Assembly (NCBI GenBank): GCA_900549445.1
Contig: UROS01000013.1
Span: 1 to 25,781 of the forward strand
Direction: 5' to 3'
From: an uncultured Porphyromonadaceae bacterium
Lineage (GTDB): Bacteria > Bacteroidota > Bacteroidia > Bacteroidales > Muribaculaceae
Length of the DNA stretch: 25,781 nucleotides
Both the position numbers and the translations under genes were made by a program. The notes beneath the pieces were generated by a model. It did no database searches and had not been told where the DNA came from. It was given only the letters and a program-made list of their open reading frames with translations. This document shows, in pieces, positions 1-7,243 of this stretch (its first letter is position 1; the number at the start of each line of letters is the position of its first letter).

Positions 1-71
1 ATTTATAAGTTAATAGTTAGACATTAATTCGTTTTGATTATATAACACGCGATTAACAAAATTTGTTGAAA

Positions 72-99
72 AAGCTGAAATTTTTTATCGGTTCAGCTT
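72..99. repeat. 8-bp inverted repeat, possible weak terminator
   Basis: AAGCTGAA (72-79) is perfectly complementary to TTCAGCTT (92-99) with a 12-nt loop. Read on the - strand the second arm runs into a short T tract, but no - strand gene lies nearby. On the + strand there is no T tract after the stem. It may mark the 3' end of a gene outside the window. The role is uncertain. Confidence 0.3.
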
Positions 100-193
100 A
101 TCAGCCCTAATTGGCAAGATATTTGCATATAGATTTTCATGAATTCCGGCGAATGAATTCCAATGAACTCTTTGTCTCTATTTTTTCTTATTT

Positions 194-225
194 TTTTCAT
201 GGTCTGAAATTTTTTTGTAACTTTA
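194..225 (+). promoter_or_regulatory. Probable clpP promoter (Bacteroidota type)
   Basis: TAACTTTA at 218-225 matches the Bacteroidota -7 element TAnnTTTG in all but the last base. A T-rich TTTT lies 20 bp upstream (194-197), in place of the -33 TTTG. Transcription would start near 230-233 and give a leader of about 90 nt before the clpP ATG. Confidence 0.5.
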
Positions 226-250
226 CACTATAAATCCCTGCGGATTTACC

Positions 251-285
251 GTTGAGAACCGCCAGCCTGATACCGGCGTCTCAAC
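251..285 (+). promoter_or_regulatory. Stem-loop in the clpP 5' leader
   Basis: GTTGAGA (251-257) pairs with TCTCAAC (279-285), and CGCC (260-263) pairs with GGCG (275-278), leaving a 2-nt bulge (258-259) and an 11-nt loop. The hairpin lies between the predicted transcription start and the clpP ATG and is followed by A/T-rich sequence, not a T tract, so it does not look like a terminator. It is not the CIRCE operator. A role in mRNA stability or regulation is inferred only. Confidence 0.5.
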
Positions 286-322
286 ACCAGACAGATTATT
301 AACTCTCATTTATATATTAAAT

Positions 323-1006
323 ATGAATAAGGACTTCAGAAATTACGCAGTAAAGCACCTCGGCATGAATGGTCTTGCTCTCGACCAGTATGCCAATGCT
401 GCGTCATCCATTGCATCTTCCTATATCTCACCCACCATTATCGAGGAGCGCACTCTCAATGTGGCTCAGATGGACGTTTTTTCGCGTCTTATGATGGATC
501 GTATCATCTTCCTCAGCACCGACGTCAACGAATATTCAGCCGCTGTTATCCAGGGACAACTTCTTTATCTCGACTCCGTCGACCCCGGCAAGGATATTTC
601 AATCTATCTTAATTCTCCCGGCGGCTCTGTCATTGCGGGTCTGGGTATTTACGATACCATGCAGCATATAAAGAGCGACGTTTCCACTATCTGTATCGGC
701 ATGGCCGCATCAATGGGTGCTGTTTTACTCGTGGCAGGTGAAAAAGGCAAGCGCTTCGCTCTCCCCCACTCCCGGGTAATGATCCACCAGCCTCTCGGCG
801 GCGTTCAGGGTCAGGCTTCCGACATTGAGATTACAGCCCGCGAAATACTCCGCTATAAAGCTGAACTTTACAAGATCATAGCCGATCATTCCGGTCAGCC
901 GATTGAAAAAATCGAAGCTGATGCTGACCGCGACTACTGGATGACCGCCGAAGTAGCAAAGGAATACGGCATGATCGACGACATTCTTTTTCCTGCAAAA
1001 AAATGA
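323..1006 (+). CDS. clpP: ATP-dependent Clp protease proteolytic subunit ClpP
   Basis: This 227-residue protein is the serine-protease chamber that degrades proteins fed to it by ClpX or other Clp ATPases in the cytoplasm. The catalytic triad is visible: Ser130 in GMAASMGA, His155 in RVMIHQP and Asp204 in DRDYWM, at the same mutual spacing as in E. coli ClpP (97/122/171 of the mature enzyme). The oxyanion-region sequence NSPGGSV is at 97-103. The N-terminus is about 20 residues longer than E. coli ClpP and probably includes a processed propeptide. The ATG at 323 is preceded by an A/T-rich leader without a clear Shine-Dalgarno, as is usual in this phylum. It is followed after 10 bp by clpX, so the two are surely one operon. 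Confidence 0.97.
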   Translation: MNKDFRNYAVKHLGMNGLALDQYANAASSIASSYISPTIIEERTLNVAQMDVFSRLMMDRIIFLSTDVNEYSAAVIQGQLLYLDSVDPGKDISIYLNSPGGSVIAGLGIYDTMQHIKSDVSTICIGMAASMGAVLLVAGEKGKRFALPHSRVMIHQPLGGVQGQASDIEITAREILRYKAELYKIIADHSGQPIEKIEADADRDYWMTAEVAKEYGMIDDILFPAKK

Positions 1007-1016
1007 TTTTTGAATC

Positions 1017-2285
1017 ATGGCTAAGAAAAAAGCTGTAAAATGTTCCTTCTGCGGCAACGAGCCGTCGTATACCGACATTATGGTTCCGAGCGCGATCGAA
1101 GATACTTATATCTGTTCCAACTGCGTTGATCAGATTGAGAATCTTCTAAAGGATTACCGGCTCGAACTCGGCTCTGAAGATACCGGGAGCGCGAAAAAAG
1201 CGACCGGAAAGCCAACGGGAAGTTTTGAAAAAAGCTCCATACCGAAGCCAAAGGAAATCATGGAGTTTCTCAACGATTACGTTATAGGTCAGGACGAGGC
1301 TAAAAAGGTACTTGCCGTGGCAGTCTACAACCACTACAAACGCCTTATGCAAAAGAACGACGACGTTGACATTGAGAAAAGCAATATCATTATGGTCGGG
1401 CCCACCGGCACCGGTAAGACTCTGCTGGCAAAAACGATAGCCCGACTTCTCGATGTGCCTTTCGCAATTGTCGATGCGACGGTTCTGACTGAAGCGGGAT
1501 ATGTTGGCGAAGATATAGAATCGCTTCTCGTACGGCTGCTTCAGGCCGCCGACTACGATGTTGCCAAAGCAGAGAAAGGTATTGTGTTTATCGACGAGAT
1601 TGACAAGATAGCCCGTAAAGGCGACAACCCCTCAATCACCCGCGATGTTTCCGGTGAAGGGGTTCAGCAGGGTCTCCTTAAACTTCTCGAAGGGTCGATT
1701 GTAAACGTCCCTCCTCAGGGTGGCCGCAAGCATCCTGAACAGAAAATGATTCCGGTAAACACAAAAAATATTCTTTTCATCTGCGGTGGTGCATTCGAGG
1801 GCATCGAACGTAAAATCGCCCACAGGCTCAATACCCATGTAGTCGGTTTTACAGGAAGCGCAACCCGTGCTAAAGTCGACAAAGACAACTATCTGAAATA
1901 CGTGGCGCCCCAGGATCTCCGGTCTTTCGGTCTCATTCCTGAAATTATCGGTCGTCTGCCTATGCTGGTTCATCTCGACCCTCTTGACCGGTCTGCCTTG
2001 CTCCGGGTTCTCACAGAACCGAAAAACGCCATTACACGACAGTATGAGAAACTTTTTGCAATGGACGGGGTGGAGCTTACCTTCGAACCCGACATGCTCG
2101 AATTCGTTGTCGACAAGGCCATTGAGAACAAACTTGGCGCCCGCGGTCTTCGCTCCATAGTAGAAACCGTGATGATCGACAAGATGTTTGAGACACCGTC
2201 TGAAAACTTGAAAAAACTAACCATCACTCGCGAATATGCTGAAGAAAAACTCCGCAACGAGTATTTTGACAGCTCGGTAGAGTGA
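1017..2285 (+). CDS. clpX: ATP-dependent Clp protease ATP-binding subunit ClpX
   Basis: ClpX is the hexameric AAA+ unfoldase that selects substrates and threads them into ClpP. The 422-residue protein has the N-terminal zinc-binding domain (C9, C12, C33, C36), Walker A GPTGTGKT (128-135), pore-1 loop GYVG (161-164), Walker B FIDEID (191-196), the RKH pore motif (237-239), a VGF form of the IGF loop that docks on ClpP (276-278) and sensor-2 GARGLRS (374-380). Length and motif order are those of a complete ClpX. It starts 10 bp after the clpP stop, so the protease and its unfoldase are co-transcribed. Confidence 0.98.
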   Translation: MAKKKAVKCSFCGNEPSYTDIMVPSAIEDTYICSNCVDQIENLLKDYRLELGSEDTGSAKKATGKPTGSFEKSSIPKPKEIMEFLNDYVIGQDEAKKVLAVAVYNHYKRLMQKNDDVDIEKSNIIMVGPTGTGKTLLAKTIARLLDVPFAIVDATVLTEAGYVGEDIESLLVRLLQAADYDVAKAEKGIVFIDEIDKIARKGDNPSITRDVSGEGVQQGLLKLLEGSIVNVPPQGGRKHPEQKMIPVNTKNILFICGGAFEGIERKIAHRLNTHVVGFTGSATRAKVDKDNYLKYVAPQDLRSFGLIPEIIGRLPMLVHLDPLDRSALLRVLTEPKNAITRQYEKLFAMDGVELTFEPDMLEFVVDKAIENKLGARGLRSIVETVMIDKMFETPSENLKKLTITREYAEEKLRNEYFDSSVE

Positions 2286-2331
2286 CTTTTTAGAATAATA
2301 TAATAGTACTATATAAACTTGTTCCTGCATA

Positions 2332-2424
2332 ATGAGTATGTCTGAATTCCGCTTTGACATGTTTGGTCATACTCTCACTGCAATCTGTCATTCTTACTAC
2401 TCCTCTAATATCTTTCCTTGTTAA
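2332..2424 (+). CDS. Possible 30-codon small ORF ahead of recQ
   Basis: An ATG at 2332 opens a 30-codon frame that ends with TAA at 2422-2424, six bases before the recQ ATG. The peptide is hydrophilic to mixed, rich in Ser, Phe, Tyr and His, ends in Cys and has no obvious signal peptide or membrane segment. A -7-like TAAACTTG at 2314-2321 lies just upstream. It could be a leader peptide, or simply a chance frame in a 145-bp spacer. No family is recognised. Confidence 0.2.
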   Translation: MSMSEFRFDMFGHTLTAICHSYYSSNIFPC

Positions 2425-2430
2425 TTCAAT

Positions 2431-4617
2431 ATGACTGCGGTAACTGAAAAAGGACTAAAAACAGCGCTTAAAGAGCATTTCGGCTTCGATGCCTTCAAAG
2501 GGAATCAGGAAGCCATCATTAAATCGCTCCTTGACGGCAACGACGTGTTCGTGCTTATGCCTACCGGCGGCGGCAAATCTCTTTGCTACCAGCTCCCGGC
2601 TCTGATTATGGAGGGAACGGCGATTGTGATTTCGCCTCTTATCGCTCTCATGAAGAATCAGGTCGACGCCATCCGCCACTTCAGCGATGAGGATCACGTG
2701 GCTCACTTTCTGAATTCTTCGCTCAACCGTGCCGCCATCGATCAGGTGAAAGCCGACATAGTAAGCGGCCGCACTAAGTTGCTTTACGTAGCTCCCGAAT
2801 CACTTACCAAAGAGGAGAATATTGAATTCCTTAAGACTGTTCCGATATCGTTCTATGCCGTCGATGAAGCCCATTGTATTTCTGAATGGGGGCATGATTT
2901 CCGTCCGGAATACCGCCGTATCCGTCCGATTATAAACGATATAGGCAATCGTCCGGTAATTGCCCTGACGGCAACCGCAACTCCGAAAGTCCAGCACGAC
3001 ATTCAGAAGAATCTCGGCATGATGAATGCTCAGGTGTTCAAATCATCGTTCAACCGACCGAATCTCTATTACGAGGTTCGTCCGAAAACAGCGAATATCG
3101 ACAAAGACATCATCAGATTCATAAAGACCCATCCCGGCAAATCAGGAATCATTTACTGTCTAAGCCGAAAGAAAGTGGAAGAACTTGCAGAAATGCTGCA
3201 GGTAAACGACATCAGGGCTCTTCCCTATCATGCCGGCATGGACGGAGCCACCCGTTCGGCCAACCAGGACGCTTTTCTGCTTGAAAAGGCCGACGTGATT
3301 GTGGCGACAATAGCTTTCGGCATGGGCATTGACAAACCGGATGTCCGTTTCGTCATTCACTACGATATGCCGAAGTCGCTCGAAGGTTACTATCAGGAAA
3401 CCGGTCGTGCCGGTCGCGACGGAGGCGAAGGCTACTGCCTTGCTTTTTATGCGACCAAAGACCTTCAGAAGATGGAGAAATTCATGCAGGGCAAACCGCT
3501 TGCTGAATTTGAAATCGGAAGACAATTGCTGAATGAAACAGCTTACTATGCCGAATCGAGCGTGTGCCGCAGACTTTCTCTACTGCATTATTTCGGCGAG
3601 GAATTCAAGAGTGACAATTGTGGAAACTGCGATAACTGTTTAAATCCCCGTAAACGAGTGGAAGCAAAAGATGATTTGTGTGCAGCGCTTGAGACTATTC
3701 TTGCGCTGAAAGAAAAATTCAAAGCCGACTATGTTATTGATGTGATGAAAGGTCATCTCACCAACGATGTTCAGGCATATCGCCACGACGACCTCGAAGT
3801 GTTCGGTTGTGAACCGGATGCCGACGACAGATTTCTGCGTTCTGTTCTCCGACAGGCGGAAATCGCCGGGTATATCGTACGCGACATAGAAAATTTCGGA
3901 TTGCTGAAAGTCACGCCAAAAGGCAAAAAGTTTTTATCGGCACCGGTGTCATTCAAAATCGTAGAAGATTCTGAATTCAATGAAGATGCCGAGCCGGAAA
4001 TAGTAAAGAGCGGCGCATCGTGTGCCGCTGACCCCGAACTTTACAGCATTCTTAAAGATCTTCGCAAAAAAATTGCCCGCAGCCTTCAGCTGCCGCCCTA
4101 TGTAATATTTCAGGATCCCTCTCTTGAGGCTATGGCCACAACATATCCTGTATCCATAGAAGAGCTGCAGAATATTCCGGGAGTTGGCCCGGGAAAGGCA
4201 AAACGTTATGGTGAAGAATTCGTAAAACTCATCAAGCGCCATGTAGAGGCCAATGAAATCGAACGCCCTGAAGACCTGAGGGTTCGCAGCGTTCCTGACA
4301 AATCGAGTCTTAAGATTTTCATAATCCAGACTATCGACCGTAAAATTCCGCTGCCCGAAATTGCCCAGGCAAAAGGACTGGAATTCAGCGAATTGCTCGA
4401 TAAGATCGAAGCAATAGTTTACGCAGGCTATAAAGTAAACATCAATTATTATATCGATGAGGTTCTCGATTCCGACAGTCAGGAGGAAATCTTCGACTAT
4501 TTTAAGGAAAGTGAGAGCGATGATCTTTCTATGGCCATGAAAGAACTCGGTGAGGATTATTCGGAAGACGAAGTAAGGCTCATGCGCATAAAATTCCACT
4601 CCGATCTCGGCAACTGA
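2431..4617 (+). CDS. recQ: ATP-dependent DNA helicase RecQ
   Basis: RecQ unwinds DNA 3' to 5' in recombination and in repair of stalled forks. The 728-residue protein shows Walker A MPTGGGKS (43-50), DEAH (145-148), the RecQ aromatic-rich loop SEWGHDFRPEY (151-161), motif VI QETGRAGRDG (322-331) and the zinc-binding cysteines C379, C397, C400 and C403. An RQC winged-helix region (about 410-510) and an HRDC domain (about 535-608, with the IPGVGPGKAKRYG segment) follow. The last 110 residues, acidic near the end, go beyond the roughly 600-residue E. coli enzyme; such an extended C-terminus is familiar in Bacteroidota RecQ. It lies 145 bp after clpX and so may have its own promoter. Confidence 0.95.
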   Translation: MTAVTEKGLKTALKEHFGFDAFKGNQEAIIKSLLDGNDVFVLMPTGGGKSLCYQLPALIMEGTAIVISPLIALMKNQVDAIRHFSDEDHVAHFLNSSLNRAAIDQVKADIVSGRTKLLYVAPESLTKEENIEFLKTVPISFYAVDEAHCISEWGHDFRPEYRRIRPIINDIGNRPVIALTATATPKVQHDIQKNLGMMNAQVFKSSFNRPNLYYEVRPKTANIDKDIIRFIKTHPGKSGIIYCLSRKKVEELAEMLQVNDIRALPYHAGMDGATRSANQDAFLLEKADVIVATIAFGMGIDKPDVRFVIHYDMPKSLEGYYQETGRAGRDGGEGYCLAFYATKDLQKMEKFMQGKPLAEFEIGRQLLNETAYYAESSVCRRLSLLHYFGEEFKSDNCGNCDNCLNPRKRVEAKDDLCAALETILALKEKFKADYVIDVMKGHLTNDVQAYRHDDLEVFGCEPDADDRFLRSVLRQAEIAGYIVRDIENFGLLKVTPKGKKFLSAPVSFKIVEDSEFNEDAEPEIVKSGASCAADPELYSILKDLRKKIARSLQLPPYVIFQDPSLEAMATTYPVSIEELQNIPGVGPGKAKRYGEEFVKLIKRHVEANEIERPEDLRVRSVPDKSSLKIFIIQTIDRKIPLPEIAQAKGLEFSELLDKIEAIVYAGYKVNINYYIDEVLDSDSQEEIFDYFKESESDDLSMAMKELGEDYSEDEVRLMRIKFHSDLGN

Positions 4618-4641
4618 TAAGCATTACGCTAAATCCCGTTT

Positions 4642-5304
4642 ATGGCAGCGATAATAAAATACAAAGACGTTGAACTTCACCGCAACGATCTCATTGTGCT
4701 CCGCCACGTGAACCTTTCGGTAGAAAAAGGCGAATTCGTCTATCTCATCGGAAAGGTCGGCAGCGGTAAGTCCTCCCTCATGAAATCAATGTATGCGGAA
4801 ATACCCGTTGCCTCCGGCAGCGCTAAGGTGCTCGACTACGACTTGAATACGATCCGTCGTTCGGAAATTCCGTATCTCCGCCGCGAAATAGGAATTGTGT
4901 TCCAGGATTTCCGGCTGCTGATGGATCGTAACGTCGATGCCAACCTGCGGTTCGTGCTCGAAGCTACGGGATGGGCTGATAAAAAGGAGATCGACAACAG
5001 GATTGCCGAAGTGTTGAAAAATGTAGGGATGCTGAACAAAAGCTATAAGATGCCGCATGAGCTGTCTGGCGGAGAGCAGCAGCGTGTGGTGATTGCCCGT
5101 GCATTGCTCAACCGGCCCAAACTCATCCTTGCGGATGAACCTACAGGCAATCTCGATCCGTCTACCGGAGAGCAGATAGTTGCCCAACTCCATGCTATTG
5201 CCGGTTCCGGTACTGCGGTAGTCATGGCTACACACAATCTTCCCGTAGTGGAAAAATTCCCCGGGAGGGTTGTACGCTGCGAAAACAAGACTATTACCGT
5301 TTGA
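4642..5304 (+). CDS. ftsE: FtsE-like ABC transporter ATP-binding protein
   Basis: This 220-residue single ABC ATPase has Walker A GKVGSGKS (37-44), Q-loop Gln88 in VFQDFRLL, signature LSGGEQQ (141-147), Walker B LILADEP (161-167) with Glu166, and switch His198. The sequence around the Q-loop and signature (FQDFRLL, GGEQQRVVIARALL) fits FtsE, which with FtsX controls peptidoglycan hydrolases at the division site. No ftsX is next to it; in Bacteroidota the two genes are often apart. It could also be a LolD-like or MacB-like ATPase, but the lack of any permease neighbour fits a lone FtsE. It lies 24 bp after recQ. Its 3' end overlaps the convergent ygiQ by 11 bp. Confidence 0.75.
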   Translation: MAAIIKYKDVELHRNDLIVLRHVNLSVEKGEFVYLIGKVGSGKSSLMKSMYAEIPVASGSAKVLDYDLNTIRRSEIPYLRREIGIVFQDFRLLMDRNVDANLRFVLEATGWADKKEIDNRIAEVLKNVGMLNKSYKMPHELSGGEQQRVVIARALLNRPKLILADEPTGNLDPSTGEQIVAQLHAIAGSGTAVVMATHNLPVVEKFPGRVVRCENKTITV

Positions 5305-7243
5305 ACCGACCTTTGCCGTTCCTGCTATCAGGCGTCTTTCCGCTGCGGTGGTCAGACGCTTTTTTAGAATACGCAGGGCGGTTGGGATACAGGCGCTCAA
5401 GGATGTCGCCGCGGTGCAATCGCAGCAGCGACTTTGTTATTTCAGTCCGCATCTCCGGATTATACCAGAAAAAGTATTTGCGCTGTGCCTGTTTTTCTTC
5501 AGGTGTACGGGCGGTAAACACTTTCTCTCCGGTATATGGATTTATACCTGTGTAGAAAATTTCGGTTGAAAGAGTCATAGGTGTAGGGGTAAAATCCTGC
5601 ACTTGCTCCAGTTGCAGCCCCATATCCTTGGTTTCCGCAGCAAGTTCAGCCATATCTGTCTCATGGCAACCGGGATGCGACGATATGAAGTAGGGTATCA
5701 GTTGCTGCCTTAGGCCGCAACTGCGGTTTACCCGGTCAAACAGACGGGAGAATTCGTGATACAGTTCAAACGGAGGTTTGCGCATTATGTCGAGAACAGC
5801 ACCGCAGGTGTGTTCGGGCGCCACCTTTAGTCTGCCGGATACATGGCGCGAAATCAGTTCTTCGTTGTATTGTCTGTTGTTTCGGTCAATTCTTTCGTCG
5901 CCGGTATGATGCATCGAGAGATCATATCTTACACCACTTCCTATAAATGATTTCTTTATGCCGGGAAGTGCGTCGACTTTCCGATACAGTTCCAGGAGCG
6001 GTCCGTGGTCGGTATTGAGATTCGGACATGGTTTCGGATGCAGACACGATGGCCGACGGCATTTTTCGCATGCGTTAAGATTCTTGCCGTGCATGCCGTA
6101 CATATTTGCCGACGGACCGCCTAAATCGCTTATGTATCCTTTGAAATCAGGCATCCGCATCACGGCTTTGACTTCATTGATGATAGATTCCTGCGAACGC
6201 GAAGCAATAAATTTTCCCTGATGTGCAGATATGGTGCAGAACGCACAACCGCCGAAACAGCCACGGTGCATATTTACGGAATGGCGTATCATTTCATAAG
6301 CCGGGATGCGTTTGCCTTTGTAGCGTGGATGCGGCAGACGGGTATATGGCAGGTCGTAGGCCGCATCGACTTCCTCCGTGGTTAACGGCGGATAAAGCGG
6401 ATTGACTTTCACGGCCACATCGCCATGCTGTTGCCAGAGTATTTTGCCGTGCATGGCATTACTTTCTTCCTCGATGTGACGGAAATTCATGGCTTGCGCT
6501 CTTTTGTCGAGTTTGCATTTCCCGAACGATGACAGTATTATATTCCTGTCATCGTCGGCCGCAGGCATTTCATTTAAGGGGACGGCTACCACACTTTGCA
6601 TCATATCGCGTATTTCCGAGATTTTTTCGCCCGAATCGAGTCTGCGGGCGAGCTCCAGAATGCTCTTCTCCCCCATTCCGTAAAGAATCATGTCGGCACA
6701 ACTGTCGAGAAGAATAGAGCCTCTCAGTTTGTCCTGCCAGTAGTCATAGTGCGAAAGCCTGCGCATAGACGCCTCTATGCCACCGGCTACTACTGGGACT
6801 TCCGGAAAAAGTTGCTTAAGGATTTTAGAGTATACAATCGTGGGATAATCCGGCCGGGCTCCGTGGCGTCCGTCTGGAGTATATGCGTCGTCACTTCTCT
6901 TCCGTCGAGCCGCAGTATAGTGGTTTACCATGGAGTCCATGGCGCCTGCCGATACGCCGAAAAACAACCGCGGTACTCCGAATTTTCTGAAATCGCGCAG
7001 ATCATCCTGCCAATTGGGCTGAGGGACAATCGCGACCCTGTAGCCGGCTGCCTGCAGGGTTCTCCCGAGAGCGGCCGCCGCAAACGACGGGTGATCTACA
7101 TAAGCGTCGCCGCTGAACAGGACTATATCAACAGAGTCCCATCCGAGTGCTTTCATTTCCTTAACGGAAGTCGGAAGCCATTGCTCAGTACGCAGTCCGC
7201 TACTTATTTCCGCATTTAAGTTGTCTGACCTGTTATATTTCAT
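5294..7243 (-). CDS. ygiQ: YgiQ family radical SAM protein
   Basis: The 649-residue protein belongs to the YgiQ/UPF0313 radical SAM family, whose substrate is not established. The 4Fe-4S/SAM motif CxxxCxxC is clear in MHRGCFGGCAFC (C329, C333, C336). An N-terminal region (about 25-230) of the type seen in cobalamin-binding or B12-like YgiQ proteins precedes it. A second Cys cluster follows the radical SAM core (NACEKCRRPSCLHPKPC) and may bind another metal centre. The C-terminus is a basic, Lys/Arg/Ser-rich tail typical of the family. The ATG at 7243 overlaps the uvrB stop (TGATG), so the two are translationally coupled on the - strand. Confidence 0.93.
   Translation of the reverse strand: MKYNRSDNLNAEISSGLRTEQWLPTSVKEMKALGWDSVDIVLFSGDAYVDHPSFAAAALGRTLQAAGYRVAIVPQPNWQDDLRDFRKFGVPRLFFGVSAGAMDSMVNHYTAARRKRSDDAYTPDGRHGARPDYPTIVYSKILKQLFPEVPVVAGGIEASMRRLSHYDYWQDKLRGSILLDSCADMILYGMGEKSILELARRLDSGEKISEIRDMMQSVVAVPLNEMPAADDDRNIILSSFGKCKLDKRAQAMNFRHIEEESNAMHGKILWQQHGDVAVKVNPLYPPLTTEEVDAAYDLPYTRLPHPRYKGKRIPAYEMIRHSVNMHRGCFGGCAFCTISAHQGKFIASRSQESIINEVKAVMRMPDFKGYISDLGGPSANMYGMHGKNLNACEKCRRPSCLHPKPCPNLNTDHGPLLELYRKVDALPGIKKSFIGSGVRYDLSMHHTGDERIDRNNRQYNEELISRHVSGRLKVAPEHTCGAVLDIMRKPPFELYHEFSRLFDRVNRSCGLRQQLIPYFISSHPGCHETDMAELAAETKDMGLQLEQVQDFTPTPMTLSTEIFYTGINPYTGEKVFTARTPEEKQAQRKYFFWYNPEMRTEITKSLLRLHRGDILERLYPNRPAYSKKASDHRSGKTPDSRNGKGRFKR

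Larger units (their letters stand above)
1..322. other. AT-rich non-coding region upstream of clpP
   Basis: No credible reading frame was found here on either strand. The stretch is strongly AT-rich. It holds an 8-bp inverted repeat (AAGCTGAA at 72-79 with TTCAGCTT at 92-99), two direct copies of ATGAATTCC (139-147 and 153-161) and the likely clpP promoter and leader hairpin, listed separately. In many bacteria the trigger factor gene precedes clpP; it is not visible here and any such gene would end before position 1. Confidence 0.6.

Noticed and set aside
72..99. Intrinsic terminator for a - strand gene
   Set aside because: There is no - strand gene in the vicinity to terminate, so it was kept only as an inverted repeat.
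3949..4599. 216-codon open frame on the - strand
   Set aside because: It lies fully inside recQ in antisense and has no family resemblance, signal peptide or promoter; it is a shadow of recQ codon usage.
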